This document shows positions 1 through 14,889 of a stretch of 64,000 nucleotides of DNA, piece by piece; position 1 is the stretch's first letter; every line of letters starts with the position of its first letter. The notes under the pieces are model-generated. The model saw nothing but the letters and a program-made list of their open reading frames with translations, made no database searches and was not told the origin of the DNA. The stretch comes from Formicarius rufipectus. Taxonomy: Eukaryota > Chordata > Aves > Passeriformes > Formicariidae. The stretch spans positions 1-64,000 of the forward strand of contig VXAU01001829.1 in assembly GCA_013399695.1 (NCBI GenBank), given 5' to 3'. The translations under genes were made by a program, and so were the position numbers.

Positions 1-1034
1 CCACCACCAGCATAGCTCACAATTAAATAAGGGCACACATGATTCTCCCCCATGACAAGGAGGTGTCCGTGGAGAAGGGTTAAATTAAAGGATCTATAAA
101 TTACATCACCTTGACTGCACTTTTCTCCCACATCCTCAGATTGAATGAAGATTCATTAGAGAATGTCAGCTTTACATGAATTTTACATGAGTGAATTCTC
201 ACCTAACTAATTACCAGTAGAATCTAGCTCTTTGCATTTCCTGAGCAACAAAGAAATATATTACCCCAGCTACTCTGAAACATAAAAGCTGCCTTATAAA
301 GTTATTAAAAAGTGGGAGTTCTACCCAGCCTAACCAGTCTTCCAGGATTACTTCTATATAGAGGTAGGTGGGGTGACAGTGAGATAAAAGGTTTCTGACA
401 GAAATCTTAGTGGGTTACATTGCCTACTGATCAAAATCAAACATTCTCAATGCAATACCTGAATTCTGTAAAGAGGAAAATTTCTATGACTATGTCTACC
501 CTGTTGAAGCCTTAGTAAGGGAAATTTTACCTCAGGAATGTTTCCACCATGCATTATTAAGAAAGAAAAGTGAAGATATTCCTGTCGTAGTTGACTATAT
601 CAACTAGAGGACAAAGTATTAATCAGAAAATTTGTGTTTGTGTGTAGCTACAACCTAGGATGCTGCATTACAAAGATTTTTTTTTAGAGTGATTCATAGA
701 GAAGAAAATAAGAAATATTTATTTTGCAGACAGATGTTTGTCTAAGTTGATACATTAGTTTTCAGGGTTTTGCATGGCAATATAACTCTTACAAGTAATT
801 TAGAAATACCTTTGCAATATTTCTTATTTTGATTCATTAGTATTCAGAACAAGCAGTCCTCTGATTAAGCCTTGATGTAGGAAGTTAAGAAATGAAATAT
901 TAATATAATCTGGGGATGTACTATAACTGCAATTCATTTTTCCTAATTAGAAACTTCATCATTTTGTATAAGTAGCTGCATTTTCCTTACATGAGCTGGA
1001 TTTCAAAAATAGCCACAGCAAGAACAGCAATATG

Positions 1035-1106
1035 ACAAAACAAAAACAAAAGAAAGAAAAAACAAAACAAAACAAACAAACTCAAACCAAAACAAAACAA
1101 AAAAAG
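1035..1106. repeat. A/C-rich low-complexity tract
   Basis: Runs of aaaac and aaac units, interrupted. Confidence 0.85.
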
Positions 1107-2192
1107 GAATTATCAGTAATCACTGTCTGAAGTATTTCAAATCAAAATCAGATGAAGTTATTCACCAACCTCTAGTACTCTTTTTAGTATACAGGGAAAC
1201 ACACTTTGCACAGCCATTCCTTCACAACCTGTGTCTCTGTAAAAAGACTTTGTGGAACAGCTAATTTTGGGTATATTTCAGAAATATAGGAAACTAATTC
1301 TAGAGATAAGATTCCAGCTTTAGGTAGCAAAATCTGATGTCTAGAAGGTAAAGACATTTGTACTTCATTATATAAAAATACATGGCATTTTTACTTGATG
1401 TGGAAAGATGGTTTATCTCAAAAAGCATTAGTCACTGGATATTGTCCTGATTCCTGCATTATATTATTATAACTTGAAATGAATATTATATAATATAATA
1501 ACACTTAGAGTAGTGGTTATAGAATGGTTGTCTTTCAGGATACATTCTGGAATACCCTGTATGAAACAGTTTCCTGAGGAGATCAGAACCTTCTGCTCAC
1601 TGAATGCTTTTCCGCAGTTGCCTGACCATGGCTATTCCTTCACTGAACACTGTCAGACTCAGAGTTAACCCCAGAAGGAAGGCAATAATTTATTTCTGGT
1701 TCCATACGCTAAGCTACTGAAGCCTTCAAACCACTGAAGTGCTCAAGAGGCTTCCCTTTGGAAAAGGGAAACTGAGCTGCCACAGGCACTTCCACGTTCT
1801 GTAATGTCAAGGAACCTCTTTAGACCAGATGTGTCCAGACAGTCTTCACAGTTCTCCCAGGCCCTGGTGAAGAAAAAATTGTTGAAGTTACTGCCTGTAT
1901 AATGATGATTTGGGAAGAGGAAATTTCTCCACAAACCTTACAATCACTGTGGTATGTGAACAGAAATGGAACAGGAATATGATTCCACTTCCCATCATGT
2001 CCTCTACACAGTACTCCACTCACATCTATTGAAATATGTCTGATGTCTCAGCATAAGAAACAAAAATCAAAATATATACAAACAAAAAACCTTAAGACTA
2101 ATGGCCAGGAATCCATCCAGTTTTAGGAGGGAAAAAAATCCTGAAAAATTCTGATTACTCGGAAAAAAACCCAAAGGTTTTGTTTTTAATAG

Positions 2193-2243
2193 TTCTTTCT
2201 CTCTCTCTTTTTTTTTTTTTTTTTTTAATGTGATTTTTTTTTA
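2193..2243. repeat. CT/T-rich tract
   Basis: tctctctctc followed by two T runs. Confidence 0.85.
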
Positions 2244-5200
2244 AGTTAAACCTAAATCTATGTTTCCTGAAAAATCTTGGAAGAACCTTTTACTCTGCTC
2301 TCTGTGTAGTCAATGTTCAAACCATTTTATGATGATTCCAGTGCAAGGGCAGAAATGTTCTGGATTAGCAGTTTCACTGCATACTGGAGAAGGTTCCGCT
2401 GTTTCTTGGTCAATCTAATCAAAGTATTTAGAGTTCTTGCAGACACTAACCTTGGACTAAAAAAAGATTTTAGTCATGAGGACTTTTAAATAAAAATACT
2501 TATAACCTCAAAAAAAGGACACAAAAACAAAAAAAAAACCCAGACAAGTTCACTTATAAAACATATTGCTTTGAGAAAAATCAAAATCAATTTTAATTGT
2601 GAATGTGTTAAATGAGAGATTTCTTCCTCAATATAAATATCAGTTTATTCTGATAAATTAAATATAGTGAAGAACAGAAAAAAAGGAAAAAAAAAAAAAA
2701 AGGTAAAACAAAACCAAAGCCACCAAAAATAACCCATTGGCTGTTGTGATTGCCTAAGGATGGTGCTGGACATTCAGAAAATCCTAGGCTTCAACAAACT
2801 CTTAAATAAACTCATTCCCCTTCATTAACAGCTGTGAACCTTTCCTAACAAGCAATTTACAGAATAGTTTGATAAGAAGAACAAAAGATTGCTTTGAAAT
2901 ATCAACATTATTGTGTTAATGTAAATAGCAGTGAAGTGTACAGCACTTGGTAGAATTTCTTACTTCGGCAGCAGTTGTTTGAAAACAGCATGGTCTGTAT
3001 TGATATTCCTATGTCATTTGAAGGAAGATGCCCTATTATGCAAAATAGCTTGTTTAATGAGAATGAAGAGTCAGCAAGTGAAATACTGACACTAACACTG
3101 ATATCTCTTTTCTCAGAACCTTCTCATTTTATCAACCACCACTTTCTATCACACATGAAATTAACTTTTCTTGCCACTAGATTTGGAAACATATACTTTT
3201 CTTGTTCTTTTATTTTTAATCAAGACTATAAATCTTCCATCTTCTTTTGCCAGTGTTTCTCGGACTTCTTTATTCAATTCTCTGTTTATCTAACCTAAAG
3301 TACCATCACTTACTTAAAGGCATTCATTTCTTGGTCTCAGTCAGTGAAGGGTAACAAGTATTTACAAAGGGCTACTCTTTGCTTCTTAACATATTTTTGT
3401 AGAGAGCCTCTGCAAGCATTAATTTCTCTATATTAAAAGGGACTCAATCAATTAGCTTAAACTTTAGTTGTGAGATAAAGTTGGATGAGATGAACCCAAA
3501 GTTCAGGAAATATTTGCCAATTATTTTTATGATATTACTTCTGACTAGAACAATCTTGGCATCTCAACTTGTCTTTCCCCTTTGCTCTAGTTCAAAGCTG
3601 TCATTCTTTCATCTTTATCTTTCAGAAGATATAATATTTTTTTCTAGTATATTTATCTTATATTTCCACAACACCAGGACAAAATCAAGCATGTTGCTCA
3701 AGATGGAACACCTCAGGTTGTGTTCCTGGTTAATTTGAGATTATTGCAATGCGTAAGGAACACTCTCAAACATGAAAAACTACATGGAAAATTATCCCTC
3801 AATTTTAAATTATTCCAAATATTTCTTTCGGGGATTAAATACATTTAATATTGAAAATTGGCATTAGTTGTACAACAGTAGCATACTTGAATTAAAAGTT
3901 GGAAGGTACTCAGGCTACACATGAATTCAAAATGAGTTGGTTAAAAAAGAAAAAAAAGAAAGAAGAGATCTTCACTAAATTCAACAATTAACTTATGAAC
4001 AAAAGAAGTGGTTTTGTAATGCAAAAATAGAAGAATGATTATCAATCAACTAAATTATCTGTACTCAAAGTGAGATATAGAATAATTCAAAGAGACATAG
4101 AAGTCATTAGATGTCAAATAGTTCTATCTCATTAGCACAATAAAAACTTAGTTTGATGTTTCACATCACTTGATCATCAGAAAGCAAGATCCATACATAA
4201 TTGATAAAACCAGAGAAAAGTTAGAGATTAGGGCAAACACTTCTGTCTAAAGTTTTAAAATGCTAATGGAATTGGAATTTGAGAAAACAGAAAAAATTAC
4301 CTTGCTTATATTGTAAAGCTTAAAATAAATAAATAAAGAATGGATAAAAAAGTTGCTTAAATTATTTACACCTCAAAATATGTATGTGATATTCAGATAT
4401 ATGTTCTCATGCATTTCTGAAAAATCCTCAAGGTACTTTTTTGAATTTTGGTTGCATATATGCTCTAAATTCTGACCCTATCAGCAATAAATACAGATAA
4501 CAGAAATTATGAGAGTATTGAATTAGTAGACAAGGTAGAAAAGAACTTAGCCAGAGAGAAAACCACTATTGATATTCTTGGACATCTCACAGGGAAAGAA
4601 AGAGAAGTAAATACATTTTAACTGTATAGTTAAGGTATGAGCTGTTGTATAGTAAAAAAAAAAAAACTATATTTAAACATCTTTGAAAATATTCAATTAA
4701 TTAAACAGGTTGTCATATGTGCTTTGTCCCATGATCCTATCCTCAAAATTATTCAGACAGGACATCATTTGGGCTCATCTGACCATGGACTTGGGTGTTT
4801 TTACACAGAAGAGACTGTACACTGCATCCAGGGGTGTTTGGGCATCTCCTTACTATGAAATTGGAAATTTCTGAAGGACATTTAACTTCCTGCCAAGAAC
4901 AGGAAGTAAAAACTAATTCCAGATGTCCACAGCTAGACTTTATCAGAGTTTACCTTGATATTTCTTGATAAGTAACATAGATAGATAGATCAGAAATGAT
5001 TACATTATTCAGTCATAATCATGTCCCTGTCTTTCTTCATTATATATATTCTGTTGCATGCACATATGATGAATATATAGAATATATATATATATAATTA
5101 ATAGAAATAATTCAGCATAAAAACAGAGTATTTTCTCTTTCTATTTCAGATTCTTTACTTTCTGTTTATGTTTTTTTTCCAAATATTTTACATATGTGAG

Positions 5201-5676
5201 TCTCTAAGTTTCTGTTATGCACCCATGAACATGTATGTGTGTATATATATATATATTGGAAGTGCACACCTAAATCACAAACAGATGAACTCTGTATACT
5301 GGGGAAACACCTCTTCTCCATAAATGGTTTGGAAGATAACTACAAAGTGTCTTTTCATTATCTAGGTGCACACAAGACTTCCCCCCTCAAAAAGACCGCT
5401 ACCAGAAATAATGTGGATACTATGAAATGTTCCGAGAAGCATAAAGACACAAAATGTCCAAAAATATCAGTTTAGTAGCAGCTGGGTGAGCTATCATTCT
5501 CTTAGCTAACTTCAGTGTACCATATCTGGTTTCTGTAGCTTCCTCTACTCTCTGGATTTTAAGTTTTTATTGACTTCAGAACATCCCTAGAGCTGACATA
5601 TATATATGCTTCTGATCAGTTCGACAACCTAAGGAATCCTCTGGAACATGCAACATGAAGAAATGTTGTGTAGAGT

Positions 5677-6103
5677 TGCAGTGGGTTAAGCCTGACTGGA
5701 TGCCAGGCACTCACCAAAACTGTTCTATTACTCCCCTCTGCAAGTGGACAGAGGAGAGAAAACATAAGAAAGGGTTCATGAGCTAAGGAATCTGTACTCT
5801 GGTGCCTCCTCCTCCTTCCCCACTGACATTGGTGTCTGCATAATGGTTCCTTTGCCATGTTCTGACTCCACTCTTCCCTGGCTGCTATTAAATCTGTTTA
5901 ATAATTTCTTTTTTTTCTTCCTTAAGTATGTTATCACAGTGGTGTTGCTATCATTGGTGCTACTGATTGTCCAGTCACAGGTCGATACTGGAACCATCTT
6001 GCATGGGCTCTGCCAAAAATGGAGGAATCTTCTGGCAGCTTCTCACAGAAACCACTCCTGTAGCCCTTCCACTACCAAAGCGTGGCCATGCAAACCCAAT
6101 ACA
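5677..6103 (-). mobile_element. Solo LTR, internally deleted, avian ERV family (copy 1)
   Basis: On the minus strand this begins TGTATTGGGTTTGCATGGC near 6103 and runs to about 5677, where the plus strand reads tgcagtgggttaagcc. It shares the same order of blocks with the longer copy at 56551-57601: a ggttaa...ccaggcactcaccaaa...ctattactcc block, a ggttcatgag block, a ttggtgtctgca...ctctcctg-like block, and the actaccaaa...tggccatgcaaa end. Relative to that copy the middle, including the repeat-rich part, is missing, so this copy is about 430 bp. No gag, pol or env sequence flanks it, which fits a solo LTR left by recombination. No convincing target-site duplication was seen. The open frames overlapping it on both strands are incidental. 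Confidence 0.7.
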
Positions 6104-6594
6104 GGAGTACATGGCTGATTTCTCTCTGGCAGAGTTTGTCAATGCAGATCCTTTGCCATGGCATCTACATTGCTTCTGAAACTGAGCTTGGCCAAAACAC
6201 TCTATAGCGCATTTATTTTTTTTTCCCCTCATGAAATTTGAACTATTAAAACACATTAAATCCAGGCTAACTCAAAACAAGAGCCAGCTCAAATGCATTA
6301 TCACCCATGGCACTGACTATCAGAATCACAAAAAACTTAGTAAGGAAGGACTTTGATTGCTTTTGGCATTCCACATATCTCATAGGTCTGGTCCACTCAT
6401 TACCAATTGACCATCCTGTTGGAAATAAGTGAAGAAGAAGAATATTTCTTCAAATAAATGACTGAATATGTTCAAGGAATGTCTCTCTCAAGAATCTCCT
6501 TTCTCTGTCATTCCTTCATCTATTCTGCATATATACTATGCATTTATATATTAATTCAAATTTACATTTTCTCTTTGTTTTTCCTTCACTTTTT

Positions 6595-6641
6595 GAATGA
6601 ATGAATGAATGAATGAACGAATGAATGAATGAATGAAATGA
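6595..6641. repeat. (GAAT)n microsatellite
   Basis: About eleven tetramer units with one substitution (gaac). Confidence 0.97.
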
Positions 6642-7549
6642 TGCAGTGTTACTGTGAGTCATATAAGTCATTTTTTCAAAAGGCTACAGGGGATTCTGCA
6701 GCTAATTCTTACCTCATCCAAATACTCCTGACAGCACCATAGAGCTAGACTCAGCTGCTCTCCAAGTTTCTATGTCTCATAGGTGGCTACATTGCTGCAA
6801 CTCTTGCTAGCCTGAAAAGCAATGGTACCAATGGTCAGTGTTTGACAGATACAGAGAAAGACCATTTAGTGACAAAACTTTATACATGCCATTAGTTTCA
6901 TAGGGTTTAGCTTTTCAGGAATATACATCCCTGGAGGCAGCTTTATGGTGTGAATGAGAGTGGGGTGGTAGAAATCTGGCTAAATATCTCTTCTGTTTGA
7001 ACACTTTGCAGCCAACTAGAAATATGGTCCATGTATATTTTTCAGATCCTTTTCTTTTTCTGATTTCCCTAAGACATTTTCAATTTAAGTGATCATTCTA
7101 AAACAAGGACATGTAACCTGTAGACTGCACAAAAATGACAAGAGAGCTTTCTGTCATAGAAGCAAGTAAATTGTTAATAAAACATTGCCTGCTGTGAACT
7201 GTAAATGGCATCTTTGGAAAATTGCCAAACTAACCTATGGAACAAAGTGCTCACATTTAGTCTGAAATAAAGATTTTAGGTACAGAATGGAAAATACTGC
7301 AATTTAGAGAGAAGAACTTCATTCCACAAAAATGATTAATTTTCAAATACTAATCTAAACAAACCCTTCAAGTATATTGGATACATAACAGGCAACAAGG
7401 TAGATTTGCAAAGCAACAACTCTTAACTTGTTCAATTATTTTCAGAATGCAAACTTTTAAAAAAAGCAAAAGAAAATTCTTCAGTAATTTAAAAATATCA
7501 TTTAAAGTAGTGTAGTCTGAAACACAATTCTGACTGAAATAGACTTATT

Positions 7550-7550
7550 C

Positions 7551-7618
<68 letters not shown>

Positions 7619-7626
7619 CCTATCTT
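7550..7626. repeat. (TATC)n microsatellite
   Basis: About nineteen nearly perfect tetramers, the purest array in the window and so probably length-polymorphic. Confidence 0.98.
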
Positions 7627-9267
7627 CTAAGACATAGTTAAAAATGAGTCTGAACATGACATATATTACATAGCTTAGTGTAACTTAACTTACATTTCAT
7701 TCGGATAGCAAAACCTTAACAACTGAGATATAAACCAGAACAAAATAAAAGACATCTTCAATGGAAGTACAAATTCTTTTTGAACACAACTTAGAGTGGT
7801 TTATTTATTACTATGACTTCAAAAATATTTCGTTGAGACAGTGATGATATCTGTAAGTGAATGTGCATCTTTATGATTGATTTTGAAAATAGAAGCCCAA
7901 ACAACACTGCTGTCTAGTTTAGAACTTATGACTGAAAACAGCCACATAAAAGCAAATTCATATTTGCAGATCCTAGCATGAGCGTGACTTTGAAAATGCA
8001 AAGCATGATTCAAATAACAATCTTTATAGAATAATTCATTTATCGCAACTCATTGTTTCCATGAAAAACGTCATAGCACTAAGTACATCAAGATGGATAA
8101 CATTCTTATTTAAAATTTTACTTAAAGTGAAGCATTTGCCTTCCTAATTTCTGATAAGTCTTCTTAACATTTTATTATCTGATAGAACATAAACTAAGAA
8201 AAGAGGAAGTAAAATTCTCTCTTCTCAGGGAATGGAAAAAGCAGTGTAAAAACATTCAAGGACACTATATTAATTCATAAAGGAAATTGTTAAACTATAA
8301 TACACATATATGTAAAAGTACAGTATTTGAACACGCTGCATCTTTACAGAGTGTTAGGATAATAACAAGTGATTTTATAGTAACCTATTTAACAGGAGAA
8401 GGAAGGTGAGATTGATTGATTCCTTTTAGAAAACAGAAAAAAACATAGCCACATCAAATAGGTTTAACGAAGAAATAAATCACTGACATATAACTACAAA
8501 GGCAGAGGCTACATCAGTGAGTTTCAAACTCTAAGTTGTCCATGTTTCTAAGATTTAGTTTCCACAAATCCTTTTCAGAAAAACCTTGTTCCTGAAGAAA
8601 ATATCTATACAACAGGAGGTAAACATGTTCGTTTCCTGTTTTCCCTCTGATCAGAACTCAGTAGCGAAGAATAAGTATGTAACCACCCTATATGTTTTAT
8701 GAAATACCTGATGAACATAAAATATCAATACAAAAATTCTCTCCTTTACTGAGCTACACTTTGAGTTATTAGTTATCTTCATGAGGGCAGAAAAAAATGA
8801 ATATTTTAAACTACGCATAATTTTCCCCAAAATATCTTAGTTTGCCAAGGGACTGCATTCAGCAGAAAAGAAAGATTATACATAAACCTATATATACTTT
8901 TTCTTTTCTTGAGCCACATGGCCTTACACAGTAATCAAGCTGTCCTCTGGCAGACACAAAGGGACAGATTAATCTGCTTAAAACTAATCTTACCTAAGAC
9001 ACCTGAGGTTGCTCAAGACATTTCCATGCTGTTGGTAGGTATGATGTAAGCTACAAAAGATTCACACTGTCTTTCTAGCAGCAGTTAGAGGCAAAACTGG
9101 ATACTTGAGAGTGCCTAAGATATTTCTATGATTACCTTTAAAAAGTGTAAATTAGGATATCTTCATAATGAGTTGACAAATTTCATTACCAAGGTGTAAA
9201 TAGTGAGTTTCTGAATGAAGAACTGTTGACTTCAGGCAAAATGATTTCTGATAGAGAGAAGAATGAA

Positions 9268-9310
9268 AATAAAATTAAAAAAAAAAAAAAGAAAAAAAGA
9301 AAAAAAAATA
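9268..9310. repeat. A-rich tract
   Basis: Poly-A with scattered G and T; it creates a spurious F-rich minus-strand frame. Confidence 0.9.
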
Positions 9311-10959
9311 GAAAAAACTCTATAGGATACTGAGTCAGTATTTTCCATTTATGGTGGTTAATGTGGCTATCTGTCTGGAAAGCAATTTTTTTTTTTTTAA
9401 ATTTATGTTCCAATCAAAATTTCTTCTATGTACCCTTTTAACTCCTGTGATTCTTTAGGACAATACAAACTACAGAAAAATCAGCTGAAGCTTTGAGATA
9501 CCAAAATAAAAGAAATATTTTGGTCTGTGGGAAGGGAGGGATGGGGAAAAAGCGATAGGGGATGCCAACAAACTCTTCCTGTAGCAATTTTTAATTACAT
9601 TCTATTTGTATGGCTTGCAAATTCTGATCTCTTTAGCAAATGTTATGAATATGATTGCTTTGCAATTTTCTGGGAAATTAATTTCAGTTGATACGACAGT
9701 AAATATCTGATATGCACAAATCCCAGGACGAAAAGAAATCATTAAAAAGATTTCCAAATTTAAAGGGCCAGAGACTTTCTTGTATATCCTGGAGAATTCT
9801 CTTTCACTAGTAATTTATTAGCAGTCATTATGTTCAACTATTCTGGTCACAGAGAGTAAAACAAAACTCAACTGCTGAAATCTGACTATACAGCCTGAAT
9901 ATAACCTCTTTCCTATTTATCTTTTCCACAGTTTCCCAGGCAAAGTCTGCGTTTTGTTCAGTGAACTTTCCTGCCAGTTTTTGAATCTCACATAGCCTGC
10001 CAGGTCTCTCTTAACACACATCTGTTGCTGGACTGATTCCCCACAGTGACCTGCTGGGCTATCAGATGGTGGCTCAAGTTACTGTCCTTGCCAAGACAGG
10101 ACATGCTGAGACCATGCCTGGCTGCTGGGCTAGCCCTGACTCTGGTATTCTACCACTGCTGCTTCTCCCTGCTTTACGTTCAGTGCTCTGAATTTCCTGT
10201 TGCAATACTTCTTTTGTCTCACAAAGACACAAAACCACTTCTGAACATAGCTATGTAAGGAGTCTAAAGAGTGAAGTACCTTTGTGCCTCATGTTGGATT
10301 AATATTTATCTGCTTTTCTATATATCTCCTCTACCTTTGGTTCCTGTTTTGGCACTATCTCCTGATCTGAATCTAAATAACAGCATGATTGGATTTTCAC
10401 TAGAATTTAGCACTGCTTGTCTACTGTAAATGAGGAAGAATTGTCTGAACACTACTCAGGCATGTGCATTAAAACTTATACTTGCAGTAAGTTCCTTGCC
10501 AGAATTTTTTGTTGAAGAATCCCCAAACTAGTGCTCCCTTTTCTGCTTATTAAAACCAGAAAAGATTTCAGAATTTGAGAGATCAAGCCATATCTACCTT
10601 CAAGGTAACTCCAATGAACGCCAAGAGCCCCCTCACTCCACTGAAGAGCTAAAACACTGAACTGACAAAGCTACAGCTTGGAACATGTTGCAGCATTGTC
10701 CTTTCCCACTAGTATCTATATTCAGTAGAAAAGGTAATGTTTTCCTGGACTTTATGCAACACCAAATCCCACTCCCACCCTCCTTTATTTATTTTTTTTT
10801 TAATGAGTTTGTTGCTTAGTTAGTGGTTGCTCAAGTTACATTTGACAGTATGAGGGGGTAGAATAAATACTTTTCTGAAGAATAATCTGTAGAGTAAGCA
10901 TTTGTAAACCAGTATTTTTTTTCAAGTAAATATCTTAGGGATATCAGTGCTAAATAATA

Positions 10960-11028
10960 ATTTAAAAAAATTATATATATTCGCACTAATTCTGTGTGCA
11001 TCTATATATATATATTTATTTATTTAAA
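10960..11028. repeat. AT-rich tract
   Basis: Two TA runs and a short TTTA run around gtgtgcatc. Confidence 0.85.
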
Positions 11029-11039
11029 GAAGAAATTTC

Positions 11040-11560
11040 CTCATGTGCAGGTTTAGAGTTAAACTGACAGGAGAAATCAATCCAACTCAGAATGGGATTG
11101 CAAGTCAGAATAACAAGTNCTGGTCCTCCTCTGGATCTGAAGAGAGCTCCCAGTCCCAAAACCCCAAACTTATATCCACTTGGGCTCTGTGGGAATGCCC
11201 AGTCCCTCCCCCAGGGTGGAGAATTTCACAATGGGTGATTTACTCTGTGAGGCGAACAATGGCATATTTTTGGCATCCCTGATGGCCCATTAGCAGACAT
11301 GACCCCTCAGGTGGTTGTGGAGGCAGGAAAACTTCCTTATCCCACAGAAGTTCCTAAACACTCAGTTTGTAGCCTGAAGGGTTGGGTGTGCTCTGGGCAG
11401 CTGCTGCAAATGGTCCATTGTGAGCAGCTCAAGAGAAAAAATGACATATAGGGTTTAGAATACACACCCACTTGGTGACAAACTGATCCTGGCTTCTATA
11501 ACCAGGACACCTCAGAAACCATGTTTTTATGCTGTAGAGGTTCACAGAGTATGCAGTTTA
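11040..11560. other. GC-richer block, possible decayed LTR, contains one undetermined base
   Basis: The sequence differs in composition from its AT-rich neighbours (ctccctcccccagggtgg, gatggcccattagcagacatgacccc). It has no coding frame that I trust; the open frame at 11043-11282 crosses the undetermined base at 11119. It may be an old LTR but carries no diagnostic end or signal. Confidence 0.2.
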
Positions 11561-14500
11561 TACAGCATATAACCGAGTGACAGATCATGCCATATATTGT
11601 TTACCATAGCTGGTGTCCAAGAATTTAAACAACTTAACTTTTCATTGTAGAGAGCTGCAAGGTCACACTTTTCAGTATAAATTTGATTCAGTCTAAATAA
11701 CACATCTGTTGCTTTTACTGTTTGGTTTAGATAAGCTTATTATTTCTTGACTGTTAAAAATATATTTTATGCAGTAAAGATAGAAGAAAAATAGATGCTA
11801 AGATTCTACGGTAAATTAGAGTCACTGCTTTTCTAAGGCCTTAGAAGTTCTTTTTTCTCTCAAGAGGGGAGTCTTTTTAATGGGATTCTGTGAAAAAGTC
11901 CTGCTGGACATGTGGGTCATATGACTACAGGAATGGGAATTGTCAACAACAAGCATTTAAAAAAATACATTTTCAATTCTCTATGTTTGTGCAATTGTTT
12001 TGAGCCTTCAGGGTTTCTATTTTCAAATGTTTACTTCTTCTAGCTAAAGTACTAGAAATCATACTCTTTTTCCCATGGCAGTAGACATGCTTCTATAACT
12101 AAATCATTCTAGAAGCTAGGAATTAAGAAGATATGCATATGTGTTTATGCATATGTATTTTATAGATATTTATATAAATAATAGACATGTATACATATTT
12201 ATTCCAAATATTATAAGAATATATACCTACAGGTCATATCTATAAATACTACTCTCTCTTCCTCAGCAATGAGTTGCTCATAATCACCACTATCACCTTA
12301 GAAACACCTTTGGTTCATAATAAAAATTCGTTTTATTCAGTAAATCAATATAAGCAATTGCAATAACAAACTGTACACTTTAAAATTTCACTAGAGAAAA
12401 GTACTGAATTGGTTTTGAAATTTTCCTTTTATTTTCAAACAGTTTTTGTAGTTTTCTAGGATCACATATTCCCAAATCTTAAAATATACAATAATGAGAG
12501 AACTCTTCAAAAATAAGAGAATATCACTGTCAGAAATGATCACAGTCATGATACTCATTCTGACTTCTACTTGATTGTGCCCCTTTATATGCTCTCTGAC
12601 CTCAACCAGAATGATCCTGATATGAGTGTGTCTATCAGCTTGCTCTGTGTTGTGGCAGGAAGGAAACAGTTTTCATTTTTAGTAAAGAAAAGACTGGAGT
12701 TTCATTTTTCCTTGTGAACACAACAAGTAATGTTTACCTTATTTTTTTTTTTAATTTTCCTCTGAGAAATAAATATTTTGGTATTGGCCTTATTAGTTTG
12801 GAAGACTAGACAATTTCAGAAATGCAAGTTATGTGCTCTAGAAATAGTATGTGAACGAATTCATATTTTTTATTGAATATTGAATGTGAATAATTTATTA
12901 TTCATAAACTTTGTTTCTCTACATCCACTGACAATTACAAATTCATCTTGGCATTGTTAGATCATAAAAACTACAATATTCCAAACTTCCTATATCTAAA
13001 TTTCCACCTTTTTACATTTCAATGTTTTCAATATCTAAGTAAAAAGATTTTCTTTTTTCTGACACACACATGTTTTGGTATATCACAAGTTCCTATAGAG
13101 ATTTGGAAAATTTTGATCTAAACTTGTGGCTTGTGAAAAAAGAATTGATTTCAGGCTCTGAAATTATAGTATTTTGACTAATGTACATAGTATGTGGACT
13201 GTCAGATGATGTCTTCCATAATTGATTGCCCTTCCAAAATTTCTGCCAAAGTAGGTTATAGCAACTGATAGGCAATAAATTATAATGAAGTGAGTTTTGT
13301 CACAGAATTCATAATGGTTCTGGTCTTTTGGTGTATAACTTTACAGCAAGATACCTAAGATCCATTTATTTGGAATCCAATATGGTTGATAAAAATCTCC
13401 TTTTCAAAATTTATTGTTTTGATTTCTAGTTCTAAAATGCATATTATGTAGAAATTAAACTGAATAGCTGATTTTTCTTTTATTTTAAAATAATAACAGA
13501 TTATATTTTTTACTGATTGACTAAATTGTGATGCAAAAGTCAGAATCATTTTGAGGGAGAAAAAGACATTCCAAAGTGAAAGTGTGACAAGGTGTTTGTT
13601 CACAAATATTTATTTAAGATGGACTTCTAAATATTTCACAGGGAGTAGTAACATCCAGAGCATAATAATCATTTGCCTGTTATTATTTTGTCAGTAAAAT
13701 ATATTCTTTACATTTTGTGTGTGTACAAACAGCTTTCTGTCTAGCCTCAAACATCCTTTATTCATGAACCTTATAAAATAACATGAAAAATTTTGACTTT
13801 AATATTGCTTCTGTTAAAAAAAGTCTGCAATTAACTCTTTGGAGGAAAAAAAAATCTCATTAGCTCTGATTTGCATAGTTTTTTCTTACTTTGTAATATA
13901 AAAAGAACAAATCCAGGAAAGAATATTCTTCAACAGGTTTTATAGTTCTGAAGTCTAATTTTCCCTAAATTCTTCTTGATGTGCAACTTTGTATTATCCA
14001 AAACTGCAGTAACACTGTTAAGAAATTAAGGTTCAGGACTCACCATGACCTTTTGTGGTGTTATAAGTTTTAACGTGTCACAGTGATTCAAGACTGAAGG
14101 ACAGTCAGTATTCTGTAATCTCTTTCCTTGACGTGGCCATAGGTCCACAGGCGTTTCCCAGAAACATGCAAGTCTAGATGAAGGCAGTGTTGATAACAGA
14201 GGTAGACGAACAGACACACAGGAAAACATTTAATGAGGTCAAACATGTACTAACCATAACAAACCAAGGGACAGGAACTGTGGCATTTTCTGCTAGTTAT
14301 AAAATAGAACACGTGTTTTGCTGTCTAACAGCACTTCAAACAATACCCATTTTATTGTGAGCTAGTTGCAGTTCCCCCATTTATGACATTTATCAATCCG
14401 TTCTGCAAAAATTTTCTGAAATGACACTTTGCTGCTTTCACGCATAGAAAGGTTCAAGTCACAAAATATATTCTAATAAATGTTAATTTGGGGTTATCAT

Positions 14501-14889
14501 TAGCAAAAAAGATGCTGACTCAGTACCAAATACTATGTTGATTTTCCTGTATCATTTGAATCTTTCTAAGTCAGTATATCTCTGGTAATACTATGTGATA
14601 ATAAACCTCTGATGAAAACTGAGTAAAGCTCTGATGATTCCTCTGACTGATAAAAGTATTTTAGATGTATTTTTCTCTTCCCAATTATCATTAACACTGA
14701 TGAGTATCACTCCAAAAAAACTTTTGAAATATTATGAATATAGAACATTTCTGCAGTTTCTGGCACCCTTCAATGCAGAGACATACACATGAACATTTGA
14801 TACAAGTAAATATAACAACCTGTCACTAAAGTGTGTCATGACTCAGAAGTTCGTGTGATGTTAATTATAAATTCTCATTGGGCTGAATA
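11561..14889. other. No gene seen
   Basis: AT-rich; only short chance frames. No repeat family recognised. Confidence 0.6.

Larger units (their letters stand above)
1..5676. other. No gene seen
   Basis: AT-rich unique-looking sequence with small low-complexity tracts, including a short (GATA)n at 4977-4990 and TA runs at 5042-5098 and 5231-5257. Open frames are short and of chance composition. Confidence 0.6.
6104..10959. other. No gene seen
   Basis: Unique AT-rich DNA apart from the GAAT, TATC and poly-A arrays. The segment 9990-10260 is slightly GC-richer (ctgctgggctagccctgac), without an identifiable repeat or exon. Confidence 0.6.
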
